Origin: Dietzia natronolimnaea
GTDB taxonomy: Bacteria; Actinomycetota; Actinomycetes; Mycobacteriales; Mycobacteriaceae
Assembly (NCBI RefSeq): GCF_002289575.1
Contig: NZ_NTGA01000001.1
Span: forward strand, 105,955 to 169,954
Reading direction: 5' to 3'
DNA: 64,000 nucleotides
Shown here: positions 39,137 to 49,258 of the stretch, piece by piece
Layout of the letters: each line of letters opens with the position of its first letter
How positions within the stretch are numbered: position 1 is the stretch's first letter
Program-made: the position numbers and the translations under genes
Notes under the pieces: generated by a model
Seen by the model: the letters and a program-made list of their open reading frames with translations, nothing else
Told to the model about the DNA's origin: nothing
Databases searched by the model: none

Positions 39137-39832
39137 ATGGCACGCCTCGACTACAAGAAGCTCAACTCGACCCTCCGGTACCTCATGTTCTCGGTCTTCA
39201 CCGTGACCCCCGGGGAGCTGGGGGAGGACCGGGCCGCGGTCACCGCTGACCTCGAGCGGTTCCTCGCCCGGTTCGACGGCACGGACGTGGTGGTCCGCGG
39301 ACTGTACGACGTCTCCGGGCTCCGGGCCGAGGCCGACTTCATGATCTGGACCCACGCCGAGCACATGGAGGATCTCCAGCGGTTCTACAACGAGTTCCGG
39401 CGCACCACCATCCTGGGTCGAGCCAGCACCGCCTACTGGTCCAACACCGCCCTGCACCGTCCCGCGGAGTTCAACAAGAGCCACATCCCGGCCTTCCTCG
39501 CCGAGGAGGAACCGGGCGCCTACATCTCCGTGTACCCGTTCGTCCGGTCCTACGAGTGGTATCTGCTCCCCGACGAGGAGCGTCGCCGGATCCTTGCCGA
39601 GCACGGGCGGGCCGCTCGCGAGTACCCGGACGTCCGCGCCAACACCGTGCCGTCCTTCTCGCTCGGCGACTACGAATGGCTCCTGGCCTTCGAGGCCCCG
39701 CAGCTGGATCGGATCGTCGACCTCATGCGCGTCATGCGCAGCACCGAGGCGCGCCGTCACGTGCGCGAGGAGATCCCGTTCTTCACCGGACCCCGGGTCA
39801 GCGCCGAGCAGCTCGCCACCTCGATGCCCTGA
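39137..39832 (+). CDS. chdC: Coproheme decarboxylase (HemQ)
   Basis: 231 aa. ChdC oxidatively decarboxylates coproheme to heme b, the last step of the coproporphyrin-dependent pathway. Family signatures are [49 protein letters not shown] (region of the catalytic Tyr) and [21 protein letters not shown]. Length is that of the actinobacterial clade. The TGA abuts the convergent msrB stop, making TGATCA. Ferrochelatase is not in the window. Confidence 0.96.
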   Translation: MARLDYKKLNSTLRYLMFSVFTVTPGELGEDRAAVTADLERFLARFDGTDVVVRGLYDVSGLRAEADFMIWTHAEHMEDLQRFYNEFRRTTILGRASTAYWSNTALHRPAEFNKSHIPAFLAEEEPGAYISVYPFVRSYEWYLLPDEERRRILAEHGRAAREYPDVRANTVPSFSLGDYEWLLAFEAPQLDRIVDLMRVMRSTEARRHVREEIPFFTGPRVSAEQLATSMP

Positions 39833-40273
39833 TCAGTCCTCGGCGGGTTCGAGGGTCATGCTCACCGAGTTGATGCAGTACCTCAGATCGGTGGGGGTGG
39901 GGTAGCCCTCGCCCGAGAAGACATGCCCCAGGTGGCCGTGGCAGTTCGCGCACAGCACCTCGGTCCGGGTCATCCCGAGGGAGGTGTCCGTCCGCTCGAT
40001 GACGGCCCCGCCGGCCAGGGGCGTGAAGAACGAGGGCCAGCCGCAGTGGGAGTCGAACTTGGCGTCACTGCGGAACAGCTCGGCCCCGCAGCCACGGCAC
40101 CGGTAGACCCCTTTGGTCTTGGTGTCGGTGTACTCGCCGGTGTACGGCCGCTCGGTGCCCGCCCGGCGTAGGACCTGGTATTCCTCCGGGGTCAGCCTGC
40201 GGCGCCACTCGGCGTCGTCGAGGGTGAAGGAGGGGTGCGGAGTGCTGGAGGGGGTGTCGGTGCGTTCACTCAT
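39833..40273 (-). CDS. msrB: Peptide-methionine (R)-S-oxide reductase MsrB
   Basis: 146 aa. MsrB repairs methionine-R-sulfoxide. Two CxxC zinc motifs ([11 protein letters not shown] and [14 protein letters not shown]) surround [11 protein letters not shown], and the catalytic Cys is in [12 protein letters not shown] 40273 has TAGCCT 6 nt upstream (40280-40285), whose first three bases are the stop codon of the gene behind it. The downstream end abuts chdC without a gap. Confidence 0.96.
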   Translation of the reverse strand: MSERTDTPSSTPHPSFTLDDAEWRRRLTPEEYQVLRRAGTERPYTGEYTDTKTKGVYRCRGCGAELFRSDAKFDSHCGWPSFFTPLAGGAVIERTDTSLGMTRTEVLCANCHGHLGHVFSGEGYPTPTDLRYCINSVSMTLEPAED

Positions 40274-40279
40274 GTCCGC

Positions 40280-40285
40280 AGGCTA
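40280..40285 (-). promoter_or_regulatory. -10 box for leaderless msrB, overlapping a stop codon
   Basis: TAGCCT on the minus strand, 6 nt before ATG 40273. Its TAG is the stop of the AftC-like gene (40283-40285). Confidence 0.5.
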
Positions 40286-41479
40286 CGCCGCGGCGGCGGC
40301 CGGTGCGATCCGCTCGTGCCGGCGCGGGTCCGTCCGCCGCCACAGCAGGATCGTCAGCACGGTGCAGAGCAGCAACAGCCATCCGAGAGTGGGGTGGGCG
40401 AACTCCAGCAGACGCCCGTAGTACGGCCATCGCGCCGACTCCCAGAAGTCGAGTGTGAAGAACCCGTACGCCGCCAACCAGGCGGGCCAGTTGCGGACGA
40501 ACGACTTGTCCAGCACCACGGTGAGCATGATGGGGATGAGCATCATCGAGTAGTACATCTGGCCGAGGCTGGAGACCAGGAACACGCCGGTCAGGATGAC
40601 CCCGGAGGTGGTGGCGAGCCATAACACCTCGTGGTTGTGCCGGTAGTCCAGCAGAAGATACACGGCCAGCAGGGTGGCCACCACGATGAGGATCCGGGCC
40701 ACCAGGATGAGCGGCTCGGGGACGCCGTAGTACAGACCGAGCCCGGCGATGGAGCTGTTGTAGTAGTCGCGGACCTCGCTCATGTAGGGCGCGGTGACCT
40801 CGAGATACCGGCCGGCGTCCACGGTGAGCGCCCACCCCGCGGCCATCGCGGCGGCGGGGATCGCCAGGGCGGCGACGAAGGGCTGCCACTGTCGACGGAT
40901 CAGGGGGAGGACCAACAGTGGCGCGAGCATCGGCTTGATCGCCAGTGACAGCCCCATCGCGACCCCGGCCCACCACAGTCGCCTGCGGTACAGCAGATAG
41001 AGGAAGGCCACCTGGCACAGGAAGATCACGCCGTTGACGTTCGTGAACACCAGGGTGTTGGTGACCGCCTCGGTACAGAACGCGCCCAGCAGGATCGCCG
41101 GGGCGGCGAACGACCGCACGTCGAGGTCGAACAATCGCATGAGGAGCCACAGTGCGGCGATGATCGCGGCGGTGTTGAGCAGGATGAACAACCACCGGGC
41201 CACCGTGTAGTTGTCGATCACGCCGAAGGGGGCCAGCAGGAACGTGCCGCTCGGGGCGTAGAGATAGTGCGGTTGAACCGTGAGCAGGTTCTCGCTGTAG
41301 ACGGGTTCGCCCGCGAGGAAGCGCCTGGTCGCGGCGTAGACGGTACCGAAGTCGTTCGTGATGGATCCGTTGACGGCCTTGATGAGCACGCGATGGATCA
41401 CTGTCATGATCGCCAACGGCCACAGGATCTGGTTCAACAGGCGGGGCACGGAGTCAGTGCTTCGGGTCGGCAACGGCAC
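40283..41479 (-). CDS. aftC: AftC-like alpha-(1->3)-arabinofuranosyltransferase (GT-C, DUF2029)
   Basis: 398 aa, about ten membrane helices. AftC adds branching arabinofuranose to arabinogalactan and lipoarabinomannan from decaprenyl-phosphoarabinose. The first periplasmic loop has the catalytic-type acid in NDFGTVYAATRRFLAGEPVY, then HYLYAPSGTFLLAPFG and MGLSLAIKPMLAPLL. The position beside msrB matches M. tuberculosis Rv2673. GTG 41479 is supported by a TAGCCT -10 located 7 nt upstream; the longer upstream frame overlaps the hydrolase. Confidence 0.87.
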   Translation of the reverse strand: MPLPTRSTDSVPRLLNQILWPLAIMTVIHRVLIKAVNGSITNDFGTVYAATRRFLAGEPVYSENLLTVQPHYLYAPSGTFLLAPFGVIDNYTVARWLFILLNTAAIIAALWLLMRLFDLDVRSFAAPAILLGAFCTEAVTNTLVFTNVNGVIFLCQVAFLYLLYRRRLWWAGVAMGLSLAIKPMLAPLLVLPLIRRQWQPFVAALAIPAAAMAAGWALTVDAGRYLEVTAPYMSEVRDYYNSSIAGLGLYYGVPEPLILVARILIVVATLLAVYLLLDYRHNHEVLWLATTSGVILTGVFLVSSLGQMYYSMMLIPIMLTVVLDKSFVRNWPAWLAAYGFFTLDFWESARWPYYGRLLEFAHPTLGWLLLLCTVLTILLWRRTDPRRHERIAPAAAAA

Positions 41480-41486
41480 GGTGTGC

Positions 41487-41492
41487 AGGCTA
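41487..41492 (-). promoter_or_regulatory. -10 box for leaderless aftC
   Basis: TAGCCT on the minus strand, 7 nt before GTG 41479, in the 50-bp gap after the hydrolase gene. Confidence 0.5.
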
Positions 41493-41529
41493 CCGGTCGG
41501 GGGTGCGTCCCTCTCGGAGGCGCCCCGGG

Positions 41530-43059
41530 TCAGGATGGGCAGGCCACAGATCGGTCGACGGTGGTCGGGTCGGCGAGGAAGTCCGAGAGGGTCGACCGGG
41601 CGCACGCCGAGTGGAGCACCACCCGCGATCCGGGAGCGCCCCAGGTGAGAATCCGGATGTCGCCCGCCCCGGCGCCGGTCAGCATGCCCGCGGTGGGTTC
41701 CAGGGCGGCGGCGCCGGCGACGGGGTCCGCGATCCCTCCCATGAGGAGCACGGGCACGGTTCCGGGCAGCTCCACGGGCGTGCCTTGCGGGACGGGCCAG
41801 GTCGAACACGCTGAGAGCTGGGCGGCCAGGATCTCGCCGAAGGGTGGGGCGTCCGCCCACTCGGTGGCGAGCTCGGGTACTCGGTTGACCGGAACCCGCC
41901 TGGGCAGGTCCGAGCACTCCGCGACGTACGGCAGTGAGGAACTCCCCAACGCCTCTGCCCGGGCACGCACCAACGGCCCGGGAGCACCCACGCCGGGGTC
42001 CGTCCCCGCGATCTCACCGAGGATCTCGTCCCCGTCTGACGCCTGCTCGCCGGAGGCGCCGGACAGGTCGGCGAGTGCGGATCGGACCACGTCGGACAGG
42101 AGCGCGGCCGGCACGCGGGCCCCGGGATCTCTCGCGGCGTCGAGGGCGCGGGAGACGGCCTCGACCCTCTGCTCCCCGTCACCCGGGCCGCACTCGGGCC
42201 GAGTGCAGGACGCCGCCCACAGTCGCAACGCGGTATCGGAGCCGTCGAGCGCGGATCGTGCGGCGGTCTCCTGGTCGCCGTCCCACGGTGCGGGGGAGTC
42301 CAGGACCAGGAGCGACAACCGATCGGGGTGCGCCCCGGCGTAATCCAGGGCGGTGCGGGCGCCCGAGCCCAGGGCGAGCACCGCGAGCCCCGGCACATCC
42401 CACGACTGCCGCAGTTCCTCGAGATTCTCCGCCGCACCGGCGGCTCCGAAGTCGAGTTCCCGCCCGGTGAGCTGGTCCGTGCAGGACTGTGCGGTCTGCG
42501 CGAGGTCACCGCGGAGCTCCGGCGCCCCGGGGTCCGTACCCCGCTCGGCGAGTCCGTCCAGGGTGCGGCGCGCCGCCGGGGTCAGGCAGGTCCCGGCGGG
42601 CCCGGTGCGTCCGATGTGGTCGACGATCACCAGCGGATGCGATCGCACGATCTCGCCACCTGCCGAGGCGAGCCTGATCGCGAGCGAGTCGGCGGGATCA
42701 CCGGGGCCGGCCACCACGACCAGGGGGGCCGCGTCCTGCGGGGTGTCCCCGGTGGTGAGGCGGAGGACCGGGGTCTCCCCGAGCAGCGCGCAGTCGACCC
42801 GGGTGTTCTGGGGAAGCCCTCGGGTCCCGCCCTCCGCACAGGGGATCCACTGGAGCTCGGATCGGGGCGTCTCCCAGCTGGGCGGGGTGATGAGTCCCGC
42901 TTCGCTGTCGGGAGCGGGGGCGCGACCGGGCCCGTCGCCGGTGGCCAGTCGCGGACCCGAGGCGGGTAGGGGAGCACACCCGGCCACGCCCACGGCCACG
43001 ACTGCCGCGAGTGCGGTGATCACCGCGCCGGTGGAACGGGCGGCACGTCTCCCGGTCAA
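41530..43059 (-). CDS. Lipoprotein alpha/beta-hydrolase (TAP-like, Rv2672 type)
   Basis: 509 aa. The N-terminus has a basic patch, a hydrophobic stretch and lipobox VAGC (Cys28), so it should be an exported lipoprotein. The alpha/beta-hydrolase core has a nucleophile region VLALGSGARTALDYA, an Asp in MGGIADPVAG and a His in RVVLHSACARS; the C-terminus is TAP-like. The elbow lacks the usual GxSxG pattern. Related mycobacterial proteins are secreted serine proteases. The start is TTG 43059 within a TTGA overlap with the ribD-like gene; later starts lose the signal peptide. Confidence 0.82.
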   Translation of the reverse strand: MTGRRAARSTGAVITALAAVVAVGVAGCAPLPASGPRLATGDGPGRAPAPDSEAGLITPPSWETPRSELQWIPCAEGGTRGLPQNTRVDCALLGETPVLRLTTGDTPQDAAPLVVVAGPGDPADSLAIRLASAGGEIVRSHPLVIVDHIGRTGPAGTCLTPAARRTLDGLAERGTDPGAPELRGDLAQTAQSCTDQLTGRELDFGAAGAAENLEELRQSWDVPGLAVLALGSGARTALDYAGAHPDRLSLLVLDSPAPWDGDQETAARSALDGSDTALRLWAASCTRPECGPGDGEQRVEAVSRALDAARDPGARVPAALLSDVVRSALADLSGASGEQASDGDEILGEIAGTDPGVGAPGPLVRARAEALGSSSLPYVAECSDLPRRVPVNRVPELATEWADAPPFGEILAAQLSACSTWPVPQGTPVELPGTVPVLLMGGIADPVAGAAALEPTAGMLTGAGAGDIRILTWGAPGSRVVLHSACARSTLSDFLADPTTVDRSVACPS

Positions 43060-43808
43060 CGGCTGGCCTCGCCGACAACCCAGCGGGTGTACAGGCCCCC
43101 CAGGGGGCAGGAGAACGCCGAGACGACGCGCATCGGGACCCGGGTGTAGCCATGCTCGTGCCCCGGGGTCAGAGTCGAGTCGTCGCCACCGACGATCGCC
43201 TCCGGCGCCACCGACAGGACGAGATCGTCCACGGCACCTTCCGCGAGAAGCTCCCCGAGGAGTCGGGGGCCACCCTCGAAGTCCACCTCGGCGGCGTGGA
43301 GGCGGGTTGCCAGCGCACGGACCGCGGCTCCGGTCGGGCCCGGGTCGAGAACATGGACCGTCACGCCCCGTGCCCGCGCGACCCCGACGAGCCGGGGGTC
43401 CGTCTCGTGCGCCGCCGCGATCTGCATCCTGTCGTCGGTGTCAGCGCAGAGGTCGATCAGCTCATCCGGAAGGGACCGGGTGAGTACCAGAATGATGGGC
43501 GCGGGCCCCGTCCGTCTGTCCGCCCAGACCGGGCTCACCTCGGCGGGGCCGTAGTCCTCGGCCACGGCCGTACCGGAACCCACCAGGACGAGATCGGCGC
43601 GGGCCCTCATGGCGTCGTAGACCAGGCGGTCGGTGGGCGTTCCCAGGCCCCCACTCCGGCCGTCGACGGTCGTGGTGCCGTCGACGGAGGCGATCATGAC
43701 GGCACGGATCACCGGGGCCGCGGTAGGGCTCTCCGGCCGGAGCGCGGCCCAGATCGCGTCGAGCGACGCCGGGTCGTCGCCGATCGCTGGTGGTCGTGTC
43801 GACAGCAC
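43056..43808 (-). CDS. RibD C-terminal-type (dihydrofolate reductase-like) oxidoreductase
   Basis: 250 aa from GTG 43808 after AGGAG. The DHFR-like fold of the RibD reductase domain is visible: IRAVMIASVDGTTTVDGRSG, DRLVYDAMRARADLVLVGSG, then VDFEGGPRLLGELLAEGAVD (the EGG..L motif). The deaminase half is absent and no riboflavin genes are near. M. tuberculosis Rv2671 has this architecture and can reduce dihydrofolate as well as pyrimidine intermediates; the same may apply here. It overlaps the lipoprotein gene by 4 nt and is divergent from zapE. Confidence 0.85.
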   Translation of the reverse strand: MLSTRPPAIGDDPASLDAIWAALRPESPTAAPVIRAVMIASVDGTTTVDGRSGGLGTPTDRLVYDAMRARADLVLVGSGTAVAEDYGPAEVSPVWADRRTGPAPIILVLTRSLPDELIDLCADTDDRMQIAAAHETDPRLVGVARARGVTVHVLDPGPTGAAVRALATRLHAAEVDFEGGPRLLGELLAEGAVDDLVLSVAPEAIVGGDDSTLTPGHEHGYTRVPMRVVSAFSCPLGGLYTRWVVGEASR

Positions 43809-43847
43809 CTGGGGCTCCTTCCGTTCTTCACGTCTGTCGCCCCACGA

Positions 43848-43853
43848 TAGGCT
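43848..43853 (+). promoter_or_regulatory. -10 box for leaderless zapE
   Basis: TAGGCT, 6 nt before ATG 43860. Confidence 0.55.
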
Positions 43854-43859
43854 CATCGC

Positions 43860-44876
43860 ATGGTCTCCCGCCTCGTTGACGTCACTCCAGTGGTCCCTGC
43901 CGACCAACTCGTGGCGCAGATGGTCCCGCCGTCGATGTTCGACGACGTGAGTTTCGATTCCTACATCCCCGACCCTGCCGAGCCCTCGCAGGAGGCCGCT
44001 GTCACCGCGTGTCGGCGATTCGCGGAGTCGGTGGTGGCCCGTCGCACCCCGAAGAAGGGACTGTTCGGGCGTCGGCCCAAGTCGGCGGAGGGTGCGGGGA
44101 TCTACCTCGACGGTGGCTTCGGGGTGGGCAAGACCCACCTGTTGACCTCGATCTATCACACGTGTCCCGAACCGAAGGCGTTCGGCACGTTCGTCGAGCT
44201 CACGCACGTCGTGGGTGCATTGGGCTTCAACCGGGCGGTCGAGGAGCTGTCCGGGCACTCCGTCCTGTGCATCGACGAGTTCGAGCTCGACGATCCCGGT
44301 GACACCATGCTGGTGTCCCGGCTGCTCGCGGAACTCACGACGGCGGGGGTCAGCGTCGCCGCGACCTCTAACACCCTCCCCGAGCAGCTCGGAGAGGGGC
44401 GTTTCGCGGCCAAGGACTTCATGCGCGAGATCCGCAAGATGTCGGGGATCTTCGAGTCGATCCGGGTCGACGGCCCGGACTACCGGCATCGCAACCTGCC
44501 TCCGGCGCCGGACCCGATGTCCGACGAGGCACTCGAGTCGGACGCCGAGGCGGAACCCGGGGCGACGCTGGACGACTTCGACGCGCTCTGCGGGCACCTG
44601 GCCACCCTCCACCCGTCCAAGTACAACCGCCTCGTCGACGGGGTGACCAGGGTGTGCCTCCGGGACGTCGTCCCGCTGCCGGACCAGGCCATCGCACTGC
44701 GCCTGGTCGTCCTGGCGGACCGCCTCTACGACGCCGGTATCCCCGTCCGTAACTCGGGGCAGAAGCTGGACGCGATCTTCACCGAGGAGATGCTCGCCGG
44801 CGGCTACCGGAAGAAGTACCTCCGGGCCACGTCCCGGCTCCTCGCTCTGTCACGCTTCGAGACGGTCGGCGGCTGA
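43860..44876 (+). CDS. zapE: AFG1-family ATPase (ZapE)
   Basis: 338 aa. Walker A GGFGVGKTHLLTS and Walker B VLCIDEFELDDPGD match AFG1/LACE1/ZapE ATPases, followed by SNTLPEQLGEGRF and the C-terminal LADRLYDAGIPV. E. coli ZapE modulates Z-ring stability; actinobacterial function is not established. A divergent ribD-like gene and a convergent acetyltransferase flank it. ATG 43860 is supported by the -10 box 6 nt upstream. Confidence 0.93.
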   Translation: MVSRLVDVTPVVPADQLVAQMVPPSMFDDVSFDSYIPDPAEPSQEAAVTACRRFAESVVARRTPKKGLFGRRPKSAEGAGIYLDGGFGVGKTHLLTSIYHTCPEPKAFGTFVELTHVVGALGFNRAVEELSGHSVLCIDEFELDDPGDTMLVSRLLAELTTAGVSVAATSNTLPEQLGEGRFAAKDFMREIRKMSGIFESIRVDGPDYRHRNLPPAPDPMSDEALESDAEAEPGATLDDFDALCGHLATLHPSKYNRLVDGVTRVCLRDVVPLPDQAIALRLVVLADRLYDAGIPVRNSGQKLDAIFTEEMLAGGYRKKYLRATSRLLALSRFETVGG

Positions 44877-44936
44877 GCCGGGCTCGAGAATGTCCGTACC
44901 GGCAGTCCACCCATCCGGCCCACCCTGGCCCATCGC

Positions 44937-45482
44937 TCACAGTGGTCGCTGGACCGGACGTTCCAGGACGACGTCGAGGTTCCGCACGCCCCCGACCATG
45001 AAGTCGCGGTGTCCCCGCCTCTCGAAACCGCTCCGGGCGTAGAAGGCGAGCGCTCTCGAGTTCGCCACGTTCGTCGCCAGCCACAGACTCCGCGCCCCGG
45101 AGTCCTGTGCGAGCCGTATCACCACGTCGAGGAGCCGACCGGCTTCGCCGCTGCCGTGCAGGCACGGGTGCAGATAGAATTTGCTGACCCCCACGGTCGG
45201 GCGGCTCGAGATCACCCGCGCGCAGGACTCGTCCATCGCGGTGCCCTCGATCAGCAGGGCGTAGGCCAGGACGTCGCCATCGGGCCCGACACCGGCGAGG
45301 AGTCGATGGGTCGGGTCTTCCAGGTACCCGCGGAACGAGGTGGGCCCGAGACTGTCGCGCACGAACGCCTCCACCGAGGCTCGGGGCAGGTCGGGCGGAC
45401 ACGCGAGCGGGAAGGTCAGCGCGGCCAGGGCCGAGAGGCCGTCGACATCGGTCGCCAGCGCCGGTCGGATCGTGAGCGTCAT
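44937..45482 (-). CDS. GNAT-family N-acetyltransferase
   Basis: 181 aa. The GNAT fold is seen in MTLTIRPALATDVDGL at the start, the acetyl-CoA loop region KFYLHPCLHGSGEAGRLLD, and NVANSRALAFYARSGFERRG at the end. The substrate is unknown. ATG 45482 was chosen because TAGCCT (45491-45496) lies 8 nt upstream; TTG 45491 would overlap that -10. It is convergent with zapE. The tRNA cluster terminator lies just upstream. Confidence 0.88.
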   Translation of the reverse strand: MTLTIRPALATDVDGLSALAALTFPLACPPDLPRASVEAFVRDSLGPTSFRGYLEDPTHRLLAGVGPDGDVLAYALLIEGTAMDESCARVISSRPTVGVSKFYLHPCLHGSGEAGRLLDVVIRLAQDSGARSLWLATNVANSRALAFYARSGFERRGHRDFMVGGVRNLDVVLERPVQRPL

Positions 45483-45490
45483 CGTCGACA

Positions 45491-45496
45491 AGGCTA
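45491..45496 (-). promoter_or_regulatory. -10 box for the leaderless GNAT gene
   Basis: TAGCCT on the minus strand, 8 nt before ATG 45482. Confidence 0.45.
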
Positions 45497-45573
45497 GACC
45501 CCGCCCGGGTCACACCGGGAGCGCGTCCGCCAGGATTCCGACGGCCCGGATCTGCGCGACGCCACGGTGAAAG

Positions 45574-45607
45574 CACGACGCCCCGGCGGGGAACCGGGGC
45601 GTCGTGT
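45574..45607 (-). terminator. Terminator of the Gly-Cys-Val tRNA unit
   Basis: CACGACG-CCCCGG (45574-45586) pairs with CCGGGG-C-CGTCGTG (45594-45607): a 13-bp stem with one bulged C, 4 nt beyond the tRNA-Val 3' end; on the minus strand TTTCAC follows. Confidence 0.75.
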
Positions 45608-45610
45608 CGT

Positions 45611-45685
45611 GGTGCGCGATACTGGGATTGAACCAGTGACCTCTTCCGTGTCAGGGAAGCGCTCTCCCGCTGAGCTAATCGCGCG
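45611..45685 (-). tRNA. tRNA-Val (anticodon GAC)
   Basis: A cloverleaf fits on the minus strand: acceptor GCGCGAT/ATCGCGC, discriminator A, encoded CCA, anticodon stem CTTCC/GGAAG with loop CTGACAC (anticodon GAC), and T-loop GGTTCAATCC. It is last in the Gly-Cys-Val unit. Confidence 0.95.
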
Positions 45686-45713
45686 GGACTCACCAACCGG
45701 ATCGCTCCGGCGT

Positions 45714-45786
45714 GGAGGTGGAGACGGGAATCGAACCCGTGTTGACGGCTTTGCAGGCCGCTGCCTCACCACTCGGCCACTCCACC
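45714..45786 (-). tRNA. tRNA-Cys (anticodon GCA)
   Basis: Acceptor GGTGGAG/CTCCACC on the minus strand, U73 discriminator as expected for cysteine, encoded CCA, anticodon loop CTGCAAA (GCA), and T-arm GGGTTCGATTCCC. It sits 28 nt from tRNA-Val and 48 nt from tRNA-Gly. Confidence 0.95.
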
Positions 45787-45834
45787 GAAAAGGTATCGAG
45801 CCCGGTGAGGACTCCTGGCTCCTCGATCCCTCCG

Positions 45835-45907
45835 AGCGGATGACGGGATTCGAACCCGCGACCCTCACCTTGGCAAGGTGATGCGCTACCAGCTGCGCCA
45901 CATCCGC
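45835..45907 (-). tRNA. tRNA-Gly (anticodon GCC)
   Basis: Acceptor GCGGATG/CATCCGC on the minus strand, U73 discriminator, anticodon stem CACC/GGTG region with loop TTGCCAA (GCC), and T-arm GGGTTCGAATCCC. CCA is not encoded and must be added. It is first in the unit. Confidence 0.95.
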
Positions 45908-45950
45908 ACTGCTCCCCGGCGTGCTGTTGCTCACCGCGTTGCGAGAATGA

Positions 45951-45980
45951 ACATTAGCCGACGGCGATCTTGGAACACAA
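45951..45980 (-). promoter_or_regulatory. Promoter of the Gly-Cys-Val tRNA unit
   Basis: On the minus strand, -35 TTGTGT (45975-45980) and -10 TAATGT (45951-45956) are 18 bp apart, about 44 nt upstream of tRNA-Gly. They are the most AT-rich elements locally. Confidence 0.6.
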
Positions 45981-46101
45981 ATCGGGGGATAAATACCGCT
46001 TCCCACCAGCGCCGACCATCCGTTCCGGCCGATCGCCACCCGGTACAGTCCGGAAGCAGGCCGCGCCCCGCCGCCACCCAGCCGCGGCGCCCACCACCGA
46101 C

Positions 46102-46124
46102 GGCGGCCCCGAATTGGGGCCGCC
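46102..46124. repeat. Perfect 9-bp inverted repeat overlapping the tRNA-Val(CAC) -35
   Basis: GGCGGCCCC (46102-46110) pairs with GGGGCCGCC (46116-46124) around GAATT. The right arm shares TTGGGG with the predicted -35 box, so a protein or cruciform here could block the promoter. Confidence 0.65.
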
Positions 46125-46142
46125 GGATCGGCTTGCTACAGT
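46114..46142 (+). promoter_or_regulatory. Promoter of tRNA-Val(CAC)
   Basis: -35 TTGGGG (46114-46119) and -10 TACAGT (46137-46142) at ideal 17-bp spacing, 34 nt upstream of the tRNA. Confidence 0.65.
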
Positions 46143-46176
46143 GTTGCGGTGCCGATCGAGAGATCGGGCCACGTAC

Positions 46177-46248
46177 GGTCCTATAGCTCAGTGGAAGAGC
46201 GCTCCGTTCACACCGGAGAGGTCACTGGTTCGAACCCAGTTAGGACCA
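46177..46248 (+). tRNA. tRNA-Val (anticodon CAC)
   Basis: Acceptor GGTCCTA/TAGGACC, discriminator A, D-arm AGCTCAGTGGAAGAGC, anticodon stem CTCCG/CGGAG with loop TTCACAC (CAC, reads GUG), and T-arm CTGGTTCGAACCCAG. CCA is not encoded. It is divergent from the Gly-Cys-Val unit and followed by a terminator. Confidence 0.96.
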
Positions 46249-46264
46249 CACTTCGCCTACAGGT

Positions 46265-46301
46265 ACAGCCCCCGCCCCGGTATCCGGGACACGGGGGCTG
46301 T
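46265..46301 (+). terminator. Terminator of tRNA-Val(CAC)
   Basis: A perfect 10-bp stem: ACAGCCCCCG (46265-46274) with CGGGGGCTGT (46292-46301), loop 17 nt, followed by ATTC. It begins 16 nt after the tRNA. Confidence 0.75.
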
Positions 46302-46567
46302 ATTCGTGTCCACCGACTCGGCGGCGGATGCCCTGTCCGGTACGTCTGCAGTGCGGTCTCGCTATGGCGTGTGCCGATCCACCAGGACGGGCAGACGACG
46401 TCTGACCAGATGTCTATGCGCATGGCGGCTACAACGGTTCGAGGCGGTCTGGGATCCCGGGAGCCGCCGGGTAGCATGAACCGGCCCAGGTCCGACACCG
46501 GAGTTGGGCGCCGCATCACGGGTGGCCGAGGGCCGCCCGTCGTCCACTGCCGAGGAGATCGCCCCCC
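46302..46567 (+). promoter_or_regulatory. Intergenic region upstream of thrS with a candidate -10
   Basis: 266 bp without a convincing gene. TAGCAT at 46472-46477 is a TANNNT -10 candidate and would give a GC-rich leader of about 85 nt to thrS. I looked for a T-box pattern and did not find a convincing specifier stem. Nothing else stands out. Confidence 0.4.
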
Positions 46568-48666
<2,099 letters not shown>

Positions 48667-48670
<4 letters not shown>

Positions 48671-49245
48671 CGCCCCGGGAGCCGACCCGGTCGGAAGGCT
48701 ACCGCCAGTACGGGGCGGGGGAGGACCGCCTCCAGCGGCTGTGGACCCCGTACCGCATGTCCTACATCGCGGAGTCGGCCCCCCCGCCCGTCGAGGGTAT
48801 GACCGGGGAGCCGTTCCTCGACATCCCCCGGATGAGTGACGAGGACGGCCTGGTGGTCGCCCGCGGCGCGGCTGTCTATGTGGTGCTCAACCTGTACCCC
48901 TACAACCCGGGGCACGCCATGGTGGTGCCGTACCGCAAGGTGGCCGACCTGGAGGATCTCGACGACGACGAGTCGCGCGAACTCATGTCCTACACGCAGC
49001 ACCTCATCCGGGTCATCAAAGCGGTCTCGCGTCCGGATTCCTTCAACGTGGGGCTCAATCTGGGGAGCGCCGCGGGGGGATCGCTGTCCGACCATCTCCA
49101 CCAGCATGTCGTGCCGCGCTGGATCGGGGACGCCAACTTCATTACCGTGACCGGCGACACCAAGGTGCTGCCGCAACTGCTCCGCCAGACCCGACAGCTC
49201 CTGGCCGAGGCGTGGTCGACGGTGCCCGGTCCCGACCACACCTGA
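48667..49245 (+). CDS. HIT-family nucleotide hydrolase/phosphorylase
   Basis: 192 aa from GTG 48667, overlapping thrS by 4 nt. The histidine triad is [12 protein letters not shown], preceded by [19 protein letters not shown] enzymes hydrolyse or phosphorolyse (di)nucleoside polyphosphates; the mycobacterial member here resembles an Ap4A phosphorylase. Ap4A is a side product of aminoacyl-tRNA synthetases, so the link with thrS makes sense. The next gene starts 13 nt later. Confidence 0.92.
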
Positions 49246-49258
49246 TTCGGGGGAAGAG

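Noticed and set aside
41267..42343. 358-codon plus-strand frame across the hydrolase and aftC
   Set aside because: It crosses two supported minus-strand genes, and its Ser/Arg/Pro composition is of shadow type.
46302..46567. T-box leader for thrS
   Set aside because: GTGGCC-like bases occur, but no specifier loop, stem I or T-box antiterminator layout could be drawn.
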